64,000 nt of DNA from Flavobacterium sp. 245 (lineage in GTDB: Bacteria; Bacteroidota; Bacteroidia; Flavobacteriales; Flavobacteriaceae): the NCBI RefSeq assembly GCF_004362055.1, contig NZ_SNXB01000005.1, forward strand, positions 124,001 through 188,000. The letters are read 5' to 3'. A program made the translations under genes and the position numbers. Shown piece after piece: positions 44,277 through 53,989 of the stretch (position 1 is the first letter of the stretch; the number at the start of each line of letters is the position of its first letter). The notes below the pieces were generated by a model. It saw only the letters and a program-made list of their open reading frames with translations, made no database searches and was not told the DNA's origin.

Positions 44277-44306
44277 TTGAAAATTAGGAATTCATAAGTA
44301 CATTTG
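44277..44306 (+). promoter_or_regulatory. Promoter of the GT2-sigma operon
   Basis: TTG (44277-44279), 19 bp, then TACATTTG (44299-44306), 40 bp before the ATG at 44346. Confidence 0.65.
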
Positions 44307-44345
44307 CACTCGCAAGATTCAGAAATTAAAAGATATTAAAATCAG

Positions 44346-45452
44346 ATGCTTACAATTTTATTTTACTTTTTTATTGCTATTGTTGTTGTACAACTTTTTT
44401 ATTACTTAGGTGTATTTGGAAAGTTTGCCTTTGCTAAACCACAAGAGATTACGCCAAAAAAACTTCCAGTTTCGGTAATTGTATGCGCTAAAAATGAAGA
44501 AGAAAATGTAAAGAAATTTATCCCGCTTTTAGCAGAACAAGATTATCCTGATTTTGAAATTGTTTTGATTGATGATGCTTCAAGCGATGAAACGTTAGAA
44601 GTTTTTGAAGAATTTGAACAACAATATCCCAACATTCGTTTAGTAAAAGTTCAAAATAACGAGGCTTTCTGGGGAAATAAAAAATACGCTTTAACTTTAG
44701 GAATCAAAGCTTCTAAAAAAGAATACCTATTATTTACAGATGCTGATTGTTATCCAACTTCTAAAAACTGGATTACTTCGATGACATCACAATTTACCAT
44801 GAACAAAACTATTGTTTTGGGTTATGGTGGTTATGAAAAAATTGACCGTTCGCTGTTAAATAAAATAATCCGTTTTGAAACCATTTTAACTGCGGTTCAA
44901 TATTTTTCGTGGGCAAAAATTGGAGTTCCGTATATGGGCGTTGGACGAAATTTAGCCTACAAAAAGGAAGAGTTTTTTAACGTAAACGGTTTCATTGACC
45001 ATATTCAGGTGCGTTCTGGTGATGATGACTTATTTGTAAATCAAGCCGCAAACAAATCAAATACAACAATTTCATATAATCCGGAAAGTTTTACTTATTC
45101 AAAACCAAAGGAATCATATAAAGAATGGTTCACTCAAAAAAGAAGACATGTTTCTACCGCAGAACATTATAAGTTTTTTGACAAAATGCAGTTAGGTATT
45201 TTTTATACTTCACAACTGTTCTTCTTTATATTGGTTATTCTTTTATTAGCTTTCCAATTTCAATGGATTGCTGTACTTGCAATTGTAGCAACGCGATATA
45301 CTGTTGCGTGGACTGTAATGGGATTTTCGGCTGGAAAATTAAAAGAAAAAGACCTCAAAATTTGGTTTCCAGTTGTAGAGATAGTGCTTATATTAACACA
45401 AATTAATATCTTTATAACTAATATCTTTTCAAAACCGGTACATTGGAAATAA
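44346..45452 (+). CDS. Family 2 glycosyltransferase, membrane-bound
   Basis: 368 residues. An N-terminal helix is followed by a GT-A domain: VSVIVCAKNEEENVKKFI, IVLIDDASSDET, LLFTDADCYPTS, RSGDDDLFVNQA, and the QxxRR-like TQKRRHVST. Two or three C-terminal helices follow. It is a processive-type transferase similar to those making surface polymers. The product is unknown. It overlaps the sigma factor gene by 10 bp. Confidence 0.92.
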   Translation: MLTILFYFFIAIVVVQLFYYLGVFGKFAFAKPQEITPKKLPVSVIVCAKNEEENVKKFIPLLAEQDYPDFEIVLIDDASSDETLEVFEEFEQQYPNIRLVKVQNNEAFWGNKKYALTLGIKASKKEYLLFTDADCYPTSKNWITSMTSQFTMNKTIVLGYGGYEKIDRSLLNKIIRFETILTAVQYFSWAKIGVPYMGVGRNLAYKKEEFFNVNGFIDHIQVRSGDDDLFVNQAANKSNTTISYNPESFTYSKPKESYKEWFTQKRRHVSTAEHYKFFDKMQLGIFYTSQLFFFILVILLLAFQFQWIAVLAIVATRYTVAWTVMGFSAGKLKEKDLKIWFPVVEIVLILTQINIFITNIFSKPVHWK

Positions 45453-45994
45453 ATTCTAAAATAGAAAAAGCAAAAAAAGGCGATCAGATCGCCTTTACTT
45501 TTTTATTAGATTTTTACTGGAACGAAGTGTACGGATTTATGCTAAAACGTACTGAAAATGAAACAATTGCCGAAGATATTACCATTGAAACTTTCTCAAA
45601 AGCTTTCGACAAAATTGCCACTTACAACTCCGAATTTAAATTCAATACTTGGTTAATCAGTATTGCAAAAAATGTCTATATTGATTTGCTTCGAAAAAAG
45701 AAAACCAATCTTTTTATCGAAATCACAGACAGCGAAGACCAGCAGGCATATAATATCGCCGACCCTACTCCCTCTGCCGAAGATGCCTTAATTAAAGAGC
45801 AAAATTTATCTCGTTTGCTTTTGTGCATCAAAGAACTGAAACCCCATTATCAGGAAGTTATTCACTTGCGTTATTTTCAGGAAATGACATATCAGGAAAT
45901 TGCTCTCAAGATTGGCGAGCCTTTAAGCAATGTAAAAGTAAAATTATTACGCGCTAAAAAATTATTGGCAGAAATTATAGAACGTAACAGATAA
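45443..45994 (+). CDS. ECF RNA polymerase sigma factor
   Basis: 183 residues from TTG at 45443; no ATG is near enough to preserve region 2. Region 2 (AFTFLLDFYWNEVYGFMLKR, ETFSKAFDKIATY, TWLISIAKNVYIDLLRKK) and region 4 (LKPHYQEVIHLRYFQEMTYQ, EIALKIGEPLSNVKVKLLRA) are complete. It overlaps the GT2 gene by 10 bp, so the two are translationally linked. No anti-sigma factor is adjacent. The regulon cannot be read from the sequence. Confidence 0.93.
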   Translation: MEINSKIEKAKKGDQIAFTFLLDFYWNEVYGFMLKRTENETIAEDITIETFSKAFDKIATYNSEFKFNTWLISIAKNVYIDLLRKKKTNLFIEITDSEDQQAYNIADPTPSAEDALIKEQNLSRLLLCIKELKPHYQEVIHLRYFQEMTYQEIALKIGEPLSNVKVKLLRAKKLLAEIIERNR

Positions 45995-46149
45995 TTCATT
46001 ATCTTTAGGTAAAGAATAAAATATAATCATATTTTTTCTTAAAAAACTTAATTTCTAACATAATAAAATAACAACTTACACGTTGTTTGCTAAAACCCAA
46101 TCCTAATCGCGTATGATTTAAAGTTACTTAACCTTAAAATCCAAAAATC

Positions 46150-46974
46150 ATGTCTAAATCAAGCATCTATGAAAGCAAGTGGATCAATCTTGTTTTCGAA
46201 AACAAAAACAAAGAATACGGAGCGTATCAATTGCGCCAAGAAAATTCTAGAACAACAATCAATGCGTTATTTATTGCATTGTTGTTAATCGCCGCCTTAG
46301 GAAGTGTATCGATGCTGATTAATAAGTTTAAGGCACATGAAACCGCCGGACCTATCACTACTCTTCCAGATCCAATAGTTATTGTAAATGTAGATCCATT
46401 GGTAAAACCAGAAACAAAGGAAACTGTTGCTCCACCGGCACAAAAACCAGCGTCTACTGAACCAATTACTTCTGCACAGTTAACAAATCCTGTTGTATCT
46501 CGTACAGAAGAAGCTGTTGAGCAAATTGCAACTAATGTTGAAAACACTCCTGTTGTAGACAATGCTACACCTGGTGATGGAACAATATCAAATGTAATAC
46601 CAGGAAGTGGCGGAGAAGGAACTATTGCTGATTCAGCTCCAATAGACAACAGTCCTGTAATTGCAGCAGCATTAGACAAAATGCCTAGTTTTCCTGGAGG
46701 AATGGACAAGTTTTACAGCTATATTGGGAACAACTTTAGAAAACCAGAATTAGATGCTGAAAAAACGCTTAAAGTATATGTTTCTTTTGTAATTGAAAGA
46801 GATGGTTCAATAACAGATATTGAAGTACAAAAAGATCCAGGTTACGGAATGGCTAAAGAAGCGATTAGAGTATTAAAATCATTAAAAACAAAATGGACTC
46901 CAGGTATCTTAAACGGAAAACCTGTTAGAACAGCATATAACCTTCCTATAACAATTAAAACGGAAGCCGAATAA
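46150..46974 (+). CDS. tonB: TonB-like energy transducer
   Basis: 274 residues. The N-terminal motif KWINLVFENKNKEYGAYQLR is typical of Bacteroidetes TonB. A single helix follows (INALFIALLLIAALGSVSML), then a Pro/Thr/Val-rich periplasmic linker and a C-terminal TonB domain (VYVSFVIERDGSITDIEVQK, KWTPGILNGKPVRTAYNLPI). It passes proton-motive force to outer membrane receptors such as SusC. A terminator follows. ExbB/ExbD are not in the window. Confidence 0.94.
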   Translation: MSKSSIYESKWINLVFENKNKEYGAYQLRQENSRTTINALFIALLLIAALGSVSMLINKFKAHETAGPITTLPDPIVIVNVDPLVKPETKETVAPPAQKPASTEPITSAQLTNPVVSRTEEAVEQIATNVENTPVVDNATPGDGTISNVIPGSGGEGTIADSAPIDNSPVIAAALDKMPSFPGGMDKFYSYIGNNFRKPELDAEKTLKVYVSFVIERDGSITDIEVQKDPGYGMAKEAIRVLKSLKTKWTPGILNGKPVRTAYNLPITIKTEAE

Positions 46975-46993
46975 AATAATAATCGAAAAACTG

Positions 46994-47023
46994 AAAAAGC
47001 AGAACTTAGGTTCTGCTTTTTTT
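46994..47023 (+). terminator. Terminator of tonB
   Basis: A perfect stem AAAAAGCAGAAC with GTTCTGCTTTTT and a 4-nt loop, 20 bp after the stop. Confidence 0.88.
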
Positions 47024-47096
47024 ATGCTCACGAATTTATATCTCACGAATTCCATTTCTTATCTAATGAAAAACGAGCTTCTTTTTTAATTTTACT

Positions 47097-47104
47097 TACT
47101 TTTG
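47097..47104 (+). promoter_or_regulatory. -7 box for the PH-domain gene
   Basis: TACTTTTG, 50 bp before the ATG at 47154. Confidence 0.5.
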
Positions 47105-47153
47105 CTGTTCCTTAAAAACCAAAAACAATTTTATTAAAATTAAAAACTAAAAA

Positions 47154-47534
47154 ATGGGAATATTTTCTGCACTAATGGGCAACGCAGGCACTGTCAGCCA
47201 AGATGATCTATTAAAAAAATATGGTCAGCTCTTAACTGATAATGAAGAAATTGAAATGGGTTTCAAATTAATTCGCGATACTTTTATTTTCACAAATAAA
47301 AGATTAATCCTAGTTGACGTACAAGGAATTACAGGAAGCAAAACAGAATACAAATCAATTGCTTATAAAAGCATTACTCGTTTCAGCGTAGAAACTGCGG
47401 GTACTTTTGATTTGGATGCCGAATTGAAAATTTGGGTTTCAAGCGAATTAAATCCAAGTATTGTGAAGCAATTCAATAAATCAGTAAATGTGTATGATGT
47501 TCAAAAAGTTTTGGCACATCACGTTTTAGGATAA
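47154..47534 (+). CDS. Bacterial PH-domain protein
   Basis: 126 residues, soluble. The bacterial PH (YvbH-like) signature is LIRDTFIFTNKRLILVDVQG, with later strands KSITRFSVETAGTFDLDAEL and a C-terminal helix. The family is widespread and of unknown function. It is a single-gene unit with its own promoter box and terminator. Confidence 0.9.
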   Translation: MGIFSALMGNAGTVSQDDLLKKYGQLLTDNEEIEMGFKLIRDTFIFTNKRLILVDVQGITGSKTEYKSIAYKSITRFSVETAGTFDLDAELKIWVSSELNPSIVKQFNKSVNVYDVQKVLAHHVLG

Positions 47535-47542
47535 TTAGAATA

Positions 47543-47575
47543 AAAAAAACGGCAAATTAAAATTTGCCGTTTTTT
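47543..47575. terminator. Bidirectional terminator between the PH and M48 genes
   Basis: AAAAAACGGCAAATT with AATTTGCCGTTTTTT. Poly-A on one side and poly-T on the other serve both convergent genes. Confidence 0.9.
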
Positions 47576-47578
47576 GTT

Positions 47579-48463
47579 TTATTTCTTTTTAGCTGTGGTC
47601 GTTGTTTTCTTGGTTGTCGTTGCTTTTTTTGTGGTAGTAGCTTTAACAACTGGAGCAGTATTTACGATTTTCTGCTGTACATATGGCTTATACAAACCAT
47701 CTTTTTCAGCTCTCTTTTTTGCATCATCAGCTCTTTTAGCAGAATCAGGATGCGAACTCATCATTTTGTCAAGAAATGAAGCTTCAGATCCTTCACTCAT
47801 TTTAGCCAAAATTCTAAAAGCAGATTCTTCAGCATTAACATCGTAGCCATTTTTCTTTAAAAAGTTATACGAAAACAAATCGGCTTCAGCTTCTTGCTTA
47901 CGACTGTGCTTGCTATCAATCATTGCGCTTCCAATTTTCCCTAACTGACTATCAGTAACAGTACTAATTTTTACAGATTGTGAAGACGCCCCATCGATTA
48001 AAGCTTCTTTTTGATAAGCGGCGCGCATGGCATCTCTTGTATCATTATTGGCAACGTGACCAATTTCGTGACCAATAACTGCCAGCAATTCATTATCATC
48101 CATGATATCCATTAAGCCAGAATATACGCGAACACTTCCATCAGCTGTTGCAAACGCATTTACTTCTTTCAATTTATAAACTTTATAATTCAGCGTATAT
48201 CCTTCACCTGAAGTATATTTTCCAAAAACTCTGTTTAATCTTAGAGTATAACCGTCATTTGGTCCAGCAACTTCATTAGTAGAATCTAATTTACGAACAG
48301 CTTCTTTAGATAAAGCTGCCGCATCTGCATTGGTCAAGGTAAAACTAGTAACACCTTTTTGAAGTGCTCCCATTGCCTTATCACCTAAATTAATTTGCGC
48401 ATTCATTTTAGCAACTCCCAATGTGGCAAATAAAATTCCTAAAACTATTAATTTCTTTTTCAT
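47579..48463 (-). CDS. M48-family zinc metalloprotease, exported
   Basis: 294 residues with a signal peptide (LIVLGILFATLGVAKMNAQ). The zinc site HEIGH (H132, E133, H136) lies in LLAVIGHEIGHVANNDTRDA, and the third ligand is the Glu of QEAEADLFSYNFL. Unlike membrane HtpX, it has no transmembrane helices in the core, so it is a periplasmic BepA/LoiP-like protease. The C-terminus is a low-complexity Lys/Thr/Ala tail (KATTTKKATTTKKTTTTAKK). Confidence 0.93.
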   Translation of the reverse strand: MKKKLIVLGILFATLGVAKMNAQINLGDKAMGALQKGVTSFTLTNADAAALSKEAVRKLDSTNEVAGPNDGYTLRLNRVFGKYTSGEGYTLNYKVYKLKEVNAFATADGSVRVYSGLMDIMDDNELLAVIGHEIGHVANNDTRDAMRAAYQKEALIDGASSQSVKISTVTDSQLGKIGSAMIDSKHSRKQEAEADLFSYNFLKKNGYDVNAEESAFRILAKMSEGSEASFLDKMMSSHPDSAKRADDAKKRAEKDGLYKPYVQQKIVNTAPVVKATTTKKATTTKKTTTTAKKK

Positions 48464-48488
48464 GTTTTTATTTATTACAATTTAACAA

Positions 48489-48496
48489 CAAATGTA
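48489..48496 (-). promoter_or_regulatory. -7 box for the M48 protease gene
   Basis: The minus strand reads TACATTTG, 25 bp before the ATG at 48463. Confidence 0.5.
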
Positions 48497-48766
48497 CTAC
48501 ATTAAATTTCTAATTTTATTTTGAAAAACGCGATTTTATAACAAATAAAGATATAAATTTTAAAGGATTAAAAGCCAATTAGATATCACAATTATAGGAG
48601 TTATGGGCACAGAGAAACAAAAACAGGAATATTTTGACAAATGCAATTCAGAAAAACCGCATTTTTAACATTAAAAGCAAATTATACTCAAAAGCGACTT
48701 CTCATTTCACAAATATCAATGCATCAAATTAAACCGTAAACAAATCTCAAAATAAACTACATTCCT
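48497..48766. other. Divergent gap between M48 and lipA, nothing recognised
   Basis: The AT-rich gap 48464-48792 holds the two promoter boxes. One 21-codon frame (48603-48668) preceded by AGGAG is noted as rejected. I see no repeat or RNA gene. Confidence 0.5.
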
Positions 48767-48774
48767 TATCTTTG
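48767..48774 (+). promoter_or_regulatory. -7 box for lipA
   Basis: TATCTTTG, 18 bp before the ATG at 48793, implying a short leader of about 13 nt. Confidence 0.55.
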
Positions 48775-48792
48775 TGTTTTGAATTTTGATAT

Positions 48793-49659
48793 ATGGAAAC
48801 AGTCATTGAAAATATACCAACAGGAAAACCAAAATGGTTAAAGGTTAAACTTCCTATTGGACAAAAATATACTGAACTTCGTGGTTTAGTTGATAAATAC
48901 AGCTTAAACACGATTTGCACTTCTGGAAGTTGCCCAAATATGGGTGAATGCTGGGGTGAAGGAACAGCTACTTTTATGATTTTGGGAAATGTTTGTACGC
49001 GTTCGTGTGGTTTTTGCGGTGTAAAAACCGGAAGACCTGAAACAGTAGACTGGGATGAACCTGAAAAAGTGGCGCGTTCTATTAAAATCATGAATATTAA
49101 ACACGCTGTTATTACAAGTGTTGACAGAGATGATTTAAAAGATGGCGGTTCTATCATCTGGATAGAAACAGTAAAAGCAATCCGCCGAATGAACCCAAAT
49201 ACTACCTTAGAAACTTTAATCCCGGATTTTCAGGGAATCGAAAGGAATATCGACAGAATTGTTGAAGCAAATCCTGAAGTAGTTTCGCATAACGTGGAAA
49301 CGGTTCGACGTCTAACACGCGAAGTACGTATTCAGGCAAAATATGACCGCAGTCTTGAAGTTTTGCGCTACTTAAAAGAAAAAGGAATCAACAGAACCAA
49401 ATCTGGTATTATGCTAGGTCTTGGCGAAACTGAAGAAGAAGTTTTTCAAACGATGACAGACTTACGCAATGCAAATGTTGATGTTGTAACTATTGGCCAA
49501 TACTTACAGCCAAGCAAAAAACATTTGCCTGTAAAGGAATTCATTACTCCAGAACAATTTGAGAAATACGAAAAATTTGGACTTGAATTAGGTTTTCGTC
49601 ATGTCGAAAGCGGACCTTTGGTTCGTTCTTCATACAAAGCACAAAAACATATTTTATAA
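48793..49659 (+). CDS. lipA: Lipoyl synthase
   Basis: 288 residues. A radical-SAM enzyme that inserts two sulfurs into octanoyl groups on lipoyl domains. Both iron-sulfur motifs are complete: the auxiliary cluster C42, C47, C53 ([12 protein letters not shown]) and the radical-SAM C68, C72, C75 (CTRSCGFC). The C-terminal serine ligand is in [11 protein letters not shown]. The length is standard. Confidence 0.98.
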   Translation: METVIENIPTGKPKWLKVKLPIGQKYTELRGLVDKYSLNTICTSGSCPNMGECWGEGTATFMILGNVCTRSCGFCGVKTGRPETVDWDEPEKVARSIKIMNIKHAVITSVDRDDLKDGGSIIWIETVKAIRRMNPNTTLETLIPDFQGIERNIDRIVEANPEVVSHNVETVRRLTREVRIQAKYDRSLEVLRYLKEKGINRTKSGIMLGLGETEEEVFQTMTDLRNANVDVVTIGQYLQPSKKHLPVKEFITPEQFEKYEKFGLELGFRHVESGPLVRSSYKAQKHIL

Positions 49660-49663
49660 TAAA

Positions 49664-49747
49664 GGTTAATCGTTTAATTGGTTAATCGTTTAATCGTAGA
49701 TGCGCTTAACGGTTTAAAACAATTAAACGATTTCAACGATTAAACGA
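49664..49747. repeat. Family C inverted word repeat, copy 2
   Basis: GGTTAATCGTTTAATTGG, then another GTTAATCGTTTAATCG on the left face inverted AATTAAACGATT and CGATTAAACG words on the right (to 49747). It fills the lipA-gap spacing. Confidence 0.8.
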
Positions 49748-49760
49748 ATAAACCAGATAA

Positions 49761-50759
49761 TTGAAAACAAGAATTGCTATAAATGGTTTTGGAAGAATTG
49801 GAAGAAATTTATTTCGCCTGCTTTTAAACCATCCCGAAATTGAAGTTGTTGCTATCAACGATATTGCTGACAACAAAACAATGGCACATTTAATAAAATA
49901 CGACAGCATTCATGGTGTTTTGCCTTATGCCGTGAGTCATAATGAAGAATCAATTATTGTTGATAATAGGCCGTTTTTATTTTTTCATGAAAAAAGCATT
50001 TCTAATTTAGACTGGAAAAGCCATAATATTGATTTTGTAGTTGAATCAACTGGAAAATATAAAACGCACGAAGAATTAAATGCGCATCTGGACGCTGGCG
50101 CTAAAAAAGTAATTCTTTCAGCTCCATCAGAAGTTGACACCATCAAAACAGTAGTTTTAGGTGTTAATGAAAATATTTTAGACGGAAACGAAACAATAGT
50201 TTCAAACGCAAGCTGTACAACAAACAATGCGGCGCCAATGATTAAAATCATTGATGAATTGTGCGGTATCGAACAAGCTTACATTACAACAATACATTCA
50301 TACACTACTGACCAAAGCCTTCATGATCAACCACATAAGGATTTACGCAGGGCGAGAGGCGCAAGTCAGTCAATTGTTCCAACAACTACAGGTGCAGCTA
50401 AGGCATTAACAAAAATTTTTCCTAAATTGCATCAAAAAATCGGAGGATGCGGTATTCGTGTCCCAGTTCCCGATGGTTCATTAACAGACATTACGTTCAA
50501 TGTAAAACGTGCTGTTACTATTGAAGAAATTAATAAAGCATTTGAATTAGCCTCAAAAACAAATTTAAAAGGAATACTAGATTACACAGAAGATCCTATC
50601 GTTTCTGTTGATATAATTGGCAATACGCATTCGTGCTTATTTGACGCGCAACTTACTTCGGTCATTGATAAAATGGTAAAAGTAGTGGGCTGGTACGATA
50701 ATGAAATTGGTTATTCATCAAGATTAATAGATTTGATTTTACTGATAAGAAAAACATAG
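49761..50759 (+). CDS. gap: Type I glyceraldehyde-3-phosphate dehydrogenase
   Basis: 332 residues. It oxidises glyceraldehyde 3-phosphate with NAD. The NAD motif GFGRIGRNLFRLL and D34 (AINDIAD) suggest NAD over NADP. The active Cys is C152 (SNASCTTN), and the His lies in TTIHSYTTDQ. The TTG at 49761 directly follows an in-frame TAA and no ATG occurs before residue 41, so TTG is the start. A second Cys common after the active one (CTTNC) is Asn here. The cell may have another gap gene. Confidence 0.95.
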   Translation: MKTRIAINGFGRIGRNLFRLLLNHPEIEVVAINDIADNKTMAHLIKYDSIHGVLPYAVSHNEESIIVDNRPFLFFHEKSISNLDWKSHNIDFVVESTGKYKTHEELNAHLDAGAKKVILSAPSEVDTIKTVVLGVNENILDGNETIVSNASCTTNNAAPMIKIIDELCGIEQAYITTIHSYTTDQSLHDQPHKDLRRARGASQSIVPTTTGAAKALTKIFPKLHQKIGGCGIRVPVPDGSLTDITFNVKRAVTIEEINKAFELASKTNLKGILDYTEDPIVSVDIIGNTHSCLFDAQLTSVIDKMVKVVGWYDNEIGYSSRLIDLILLIRKT

Positions 50760-50785
50760 AATTCATTGTAAAAGCATTGCCATAC

Positions 50786-52960
50786 ATGAAATACCGCATT
50801 CTTATTCTTGTTTGTTTTTTAAATTCATTTTTGTATTCTCAAACTAAAAAGAATACAGATAGTATTTCCTATTATAATAAACTCGCCAACTCAAATCTTG
50901 ATAAGAAGAAGTATAATCAGGCTGTTTTTTACACTAAAAAATCTATTGATTTTTGTCAGACTAACAATAAAGGTGAAAATCTAGCCAATCAAACTTTCAA
51001 ACTGGGAAAAATTTACTACAACCAGCAGAAATATGATGCAGCATTAAAAAACTTTCACAAAAGCGTTTCTTTGTTCGATAAGGTAAAACCAACTTGTACC
51101 AAAATCTTGGCCTTGCATTACATTGGTGCCACTAATACAGCTCAGGGAAACTTTGAGATTGGCAATATTTACTATAAAAAAGCAGACAGCCTGCTCAAAC
51201 AGTTAAAACTTGTTGATCATGCAGAAGTTTTAGATTATCAAAAAGCAACGGCGCTTAAAATTGGCAAAAATCTACCGCTTGCTGCTAAAACTTTCCAAAA
51301 AATAATAAAGAAACCTGATAATCCAAAAATTATCAAAACCAAAGCAGATTCTTATTATCAGCTTGGATTGATTGAAACAACTCTGAAACGAAATGACTCC
51401 GCCTTAGTTTATTTTGACAATGCCTTGGAGTACAGCGCTAAAAACAATGATCTGTTTCAAAAATCAAAGATCATTCTCGCTATTAGTCAGTACTACAAAA
51501 AAAACAGAAATTTTGATCTTGCCTATTCTTATCTCGACGAACATTATCAGATTGAGAATTATATTTTAAAACTTAAAAATGCGAAACTGGATCTCAATGA
51601 ATTTGAGAAATTCAAAAAAACGCAGTCAATCAACAATACACTTAAACGCGAAAGCGATCAAAAAATTCAATTAAAAACGTATCGCTATTCAAAATTGGTA
51701 AGTATTTTGGCAATTGCCTTAATTTCTATTTTATCACTTTTAAGTTTGGCTTTATACAAAAACAATATTATACGAAATCAGAATAATTTACTTTTAAGAG
51801 AAAAAAACAAAGAACTTATTCTGGCCAAAAACAAAGCCGAAAAAGCATCAAAAGCCAGATCTGAATTTTTATCAACGGTAAGCCACGAACTCCGAACGCC
51901 GCTGAACGCTATTAACGGAATTACGCATTTGCTTTTAGAAGATAATCCGAAAAAAAATCAGTTGAAATATTTAGAATCACTGAAATTTTCAGGAAACTAT
52001 CTCACAACCTTTATTAATGAAATTCTGGAAATCAATAAAATCGACTCTACAAAAGTTGAAGTTGAATACATTAGTTTCAATTTAAAAGAACTTTTATTCA
52101 ACATTCAGAGTTCTTTAAAAGAATTAGCGACCGCTAATAAAAACTATTTTAATCTTGAAATTGACGAAACGATTCCTGATAATTTAATTGGAGATCCAAC
52201 AAAATTATCTCAAATCATACTTAACTTAATCAACAATGCTTTAAAATTCACCCAAAACGGACATGTCAACGTTATTGCAAAATTGTACGCAATTGAAGAA
52301 GAAAATGCAACCGTTTATTTTGAGATTGTTGATACCGGAATTGGCATTCCTGAAGATAAACTGCAGACTGTTTTTGAGAGTTTTTCCCAAGGCTCTATTG
52401 AAGTAAACCGCAAATATGGAGGAACTGGTCTAGGACTAACTATTGTAAAAAAATTAATTGAACTTTTGGGAGGCGAAATAAAACTTAAAAGCGAAGTTGG
52501 AAAAGGATCAACTTTTACATTTAGGCTTAATTTCAATATCAATAAAGAACCACTGGAAGTTAAAGAAGAAACTACCAAACTTTACAACGACAAGCAATTA
52601 GAACATAAATCGATTTTACTGATTGAAGACAACAAAATCAATCAGATGATTACTCGAAAAATGCTCGAAAACAAAGCTATTCAATGTCAGATTATCGACA
52701 ATGGTGAAGAAGCAGTAGAGCTTTTAAAAGTAAATCGTTTTGATATGGTTTTAATGGATGTTCATTTACCTGGCATTAACGGAACGACAGCTACAAAACT
52801 TATTAGAGAGTTTGACAAAACCACTCCTATTATTGCCTTGACTGCCATTTCTCTTGACGAAAACAGAGATATGCTTTTATCCTTCGGAATGAACGATGTA
52901 ATTACAAAACCGTTTGTCCCTGACGAATTTTACAGTACAATTGCTAAGTTTTTTGATTGA
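50786..52960 (+). CDS. TPR-containing hybrid sensor histidine kinase/response regulator
   Basis: 724 residues from ATG 50786. A signal peptide (RILILVCFLNSFLYSQ) precedes TPR repeats (about 25-270) in the periplasm and one membrane helix (LVSILAIALISILSLLSLAL). Then come HisKA with H367 (FLSTVSHELRTPLNA), the ATPase domain (DTGIGIPEDK, GGTGLGLTIVKKL) and a receiver domain with D658 (DMVLMDVHLPG). It should sense an extracytoplasmic signal via TPRs. No separate output regulator is adjacent. An upstream TTG at 50777 is less likely. Confidence 0.94.
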   Translation: MKYRILILVCFLNSFLYSQTKKNTDSISYYNKLANSNLDKKKYNQAVFYTKKSIDFCQTNNKGENLANQTFKLGKIYYNQQKYDAALKNFHKSVSLFDKVKPTCTKILALHYIGATNTAQGNFEIGNIYYKKADSLLKQLKLVDHAEVLDYQKATALKIGKNLPLAAKTFQKIIKKPDNPKIIKTKADSYYQLGLIETTLKRNDSALVYFDNALEYSAKNNDLFQKSKIILAISQYYKKNRNFDLAYSYLDEHYQIENYILKLKNAKLDLNEFEKFKKTQSINNTLKRESDQKIQLKTYRYSKLVSILAIALISILSLLSLALYKNNIIRNQNNLLLREKNKELILAKNKAEKASKARSEFLSTVSHELRTPLNAINGITHLLLEDNPKKNQLKYLESLKFSGNYLTTFINEILEINKIDSTKVEVEYISFNLKELLFNIQSSLKELATANKNYFNLEIDETIPDNLIGDPTKLSQIILNLINNALKFTQNGHVNVIAKLYAIEEENATVYFEIVDTGIGIPEDKLQTVFESFSQGSIEVNRKYGGTGLGLTIVKKLIELLGGEIKLKSEVGKGSTFTFRLNFNINKEPLEVKEETTKLYNDKQLEHKSILLIEDNKINQMITRKMLENKAIQCQIIDNGEEAVELLKVNRFDMVLMDVHLPGINGTTATKLIREFDKTTPIIALTAISLDENRDMLLSFGMNDVITKPFVPDEFYSTIAKFFD

Positions 52961-52962
52961 TT

Positions 52963-53985
52963 TTAAGATTCTAAGTTTTGTCTCACATACTCTAAAACCG
53001 TTGCATCAAAATTTTGATGATTGTTTATAAAAGTACTTTTTATAGGAAGATAATACAATTGCGAAACCAATTTCGAATCCTTTAGTCGAACGTAATCTTT
53101 TTCGGTTATAATGATTTTTTTGCCATTTGCTTTATTCTGAATGGAGTTTAAATCGGCTCCAGAAAAATGGTGGTGATCAGGAAAAATCAAACATTCATCC
53201 GTTTCATTTTTTAAATAATCAAAAAATGGTTTTGGTTTTGCAATTCCGGCAAGAAGCAATTTCGATTCTGATTTGATTGCATTAACCGCAATTTTTTCTT
53301 CTTTCCCATAAATTACATCATCGTAATCTATAAAGGTAAAAAAGCTTTGTTGCGAACAACTTAAATTTAATTTTAATCGAATTTCAGCCTGCTTCTCATC
53401 TGATAAATCTTTTGGACATTTTGTTACAATTACAATTTTTGCTCTATTTGCTCCGCTTCTGCTTTCGCGCAAATTCCCTGTGGGAAGCATAAAATCATCG
53501 GCATATAAATCATCATAAGAAGTCAGCAAAATATAAAAACCTGCTTTTACTTTTCGGTGTTGATAAGCATCATCGAGTAAAATTACTTCTGGTTTGTTTT
53601 TCTGCGAAAGCAATTGCGTAATTCCGTTTGTTCTGTTTGCATCAACAGCAACCTGAATATTTGGAAATTTTTGATAGAATTGAAAAGGTTCATCGCCTAA
53701 AATTTCAGCATTTGAAGTTGCATCGGCCAAAACAAAACCTTCAGACTTTCTCTTATAACCACGACTTAAAGTCGCAACTCTATATTGGTCACACAATAAC
53801 CGAATTAAATATTCAATTTGAGGCGTTTTTCCGGTTCCGCCAACACTTAAATTTCCAACTGCAATAACAGGAATATCAAATGAAGTCGATTTCAGAATTC
53901 CTTTATCAAAAAGAAAATTTCTGATTGAAGTAATAAATCCGTACAAAATAGCGAACGGGAAAAGTATTTTTCGGAGTAGATTCAT
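52963..53985 (-). CDS. lpxK: Tetraacyldisaccharide 4'-kinase
   Basis: 340 residues from the ATG at 53985. It phosphorylates the lipid A disaccharide at the membrane. The N-terminal helix (MNLLRKILFPFAILYGFITS) and the Walker-like VGNLSVGGTGKTPQIEYLI are present, and VILLDDAYQHRKV follows. A longer frame starting at 54039 would run into the toxin gene. It is convergent with the hybrid kinase gene with 2 bp between them. Confidence 0.94.
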   Translation of the reverse strand: MNLLRKILFPFAILYGFITSIRNFLFDKGILKSTSFDIPVIAVGNLSVGGTGKTPQIEYLIRLLCDQYRVATLSRGYKRKSEGFVLADATSNAEILGDEPFQFYQKFPNIQVAVDANRTNGITQLLSQKNKPEVILLDDAYQHRKVKAGFYILLTSYDDLYADDFMLPTGNLRESRSGANRAKIVIVTKCPKDLSDEKQAEIRLKLNLSCSQQSFFTFIDYDDVIYGKEEKIAVNAIKSESKLLLAGIAKPKPFFDYLKNETDECLIFPDHHHFSGADLNSIQNKANGKKIIITEKDYVRLKDSKLVSQLYYLPIKSTFINNHQNFDATVLEYVRQNLES

Positions 53986-53989
53986 AGAA

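Noticed and set aside
48603..48668. 21-codon frame preceded by AGGAG in the M48-lipA gap
   Set aside because: No signal peptide, no promoter box and no conserved look; likely chance.
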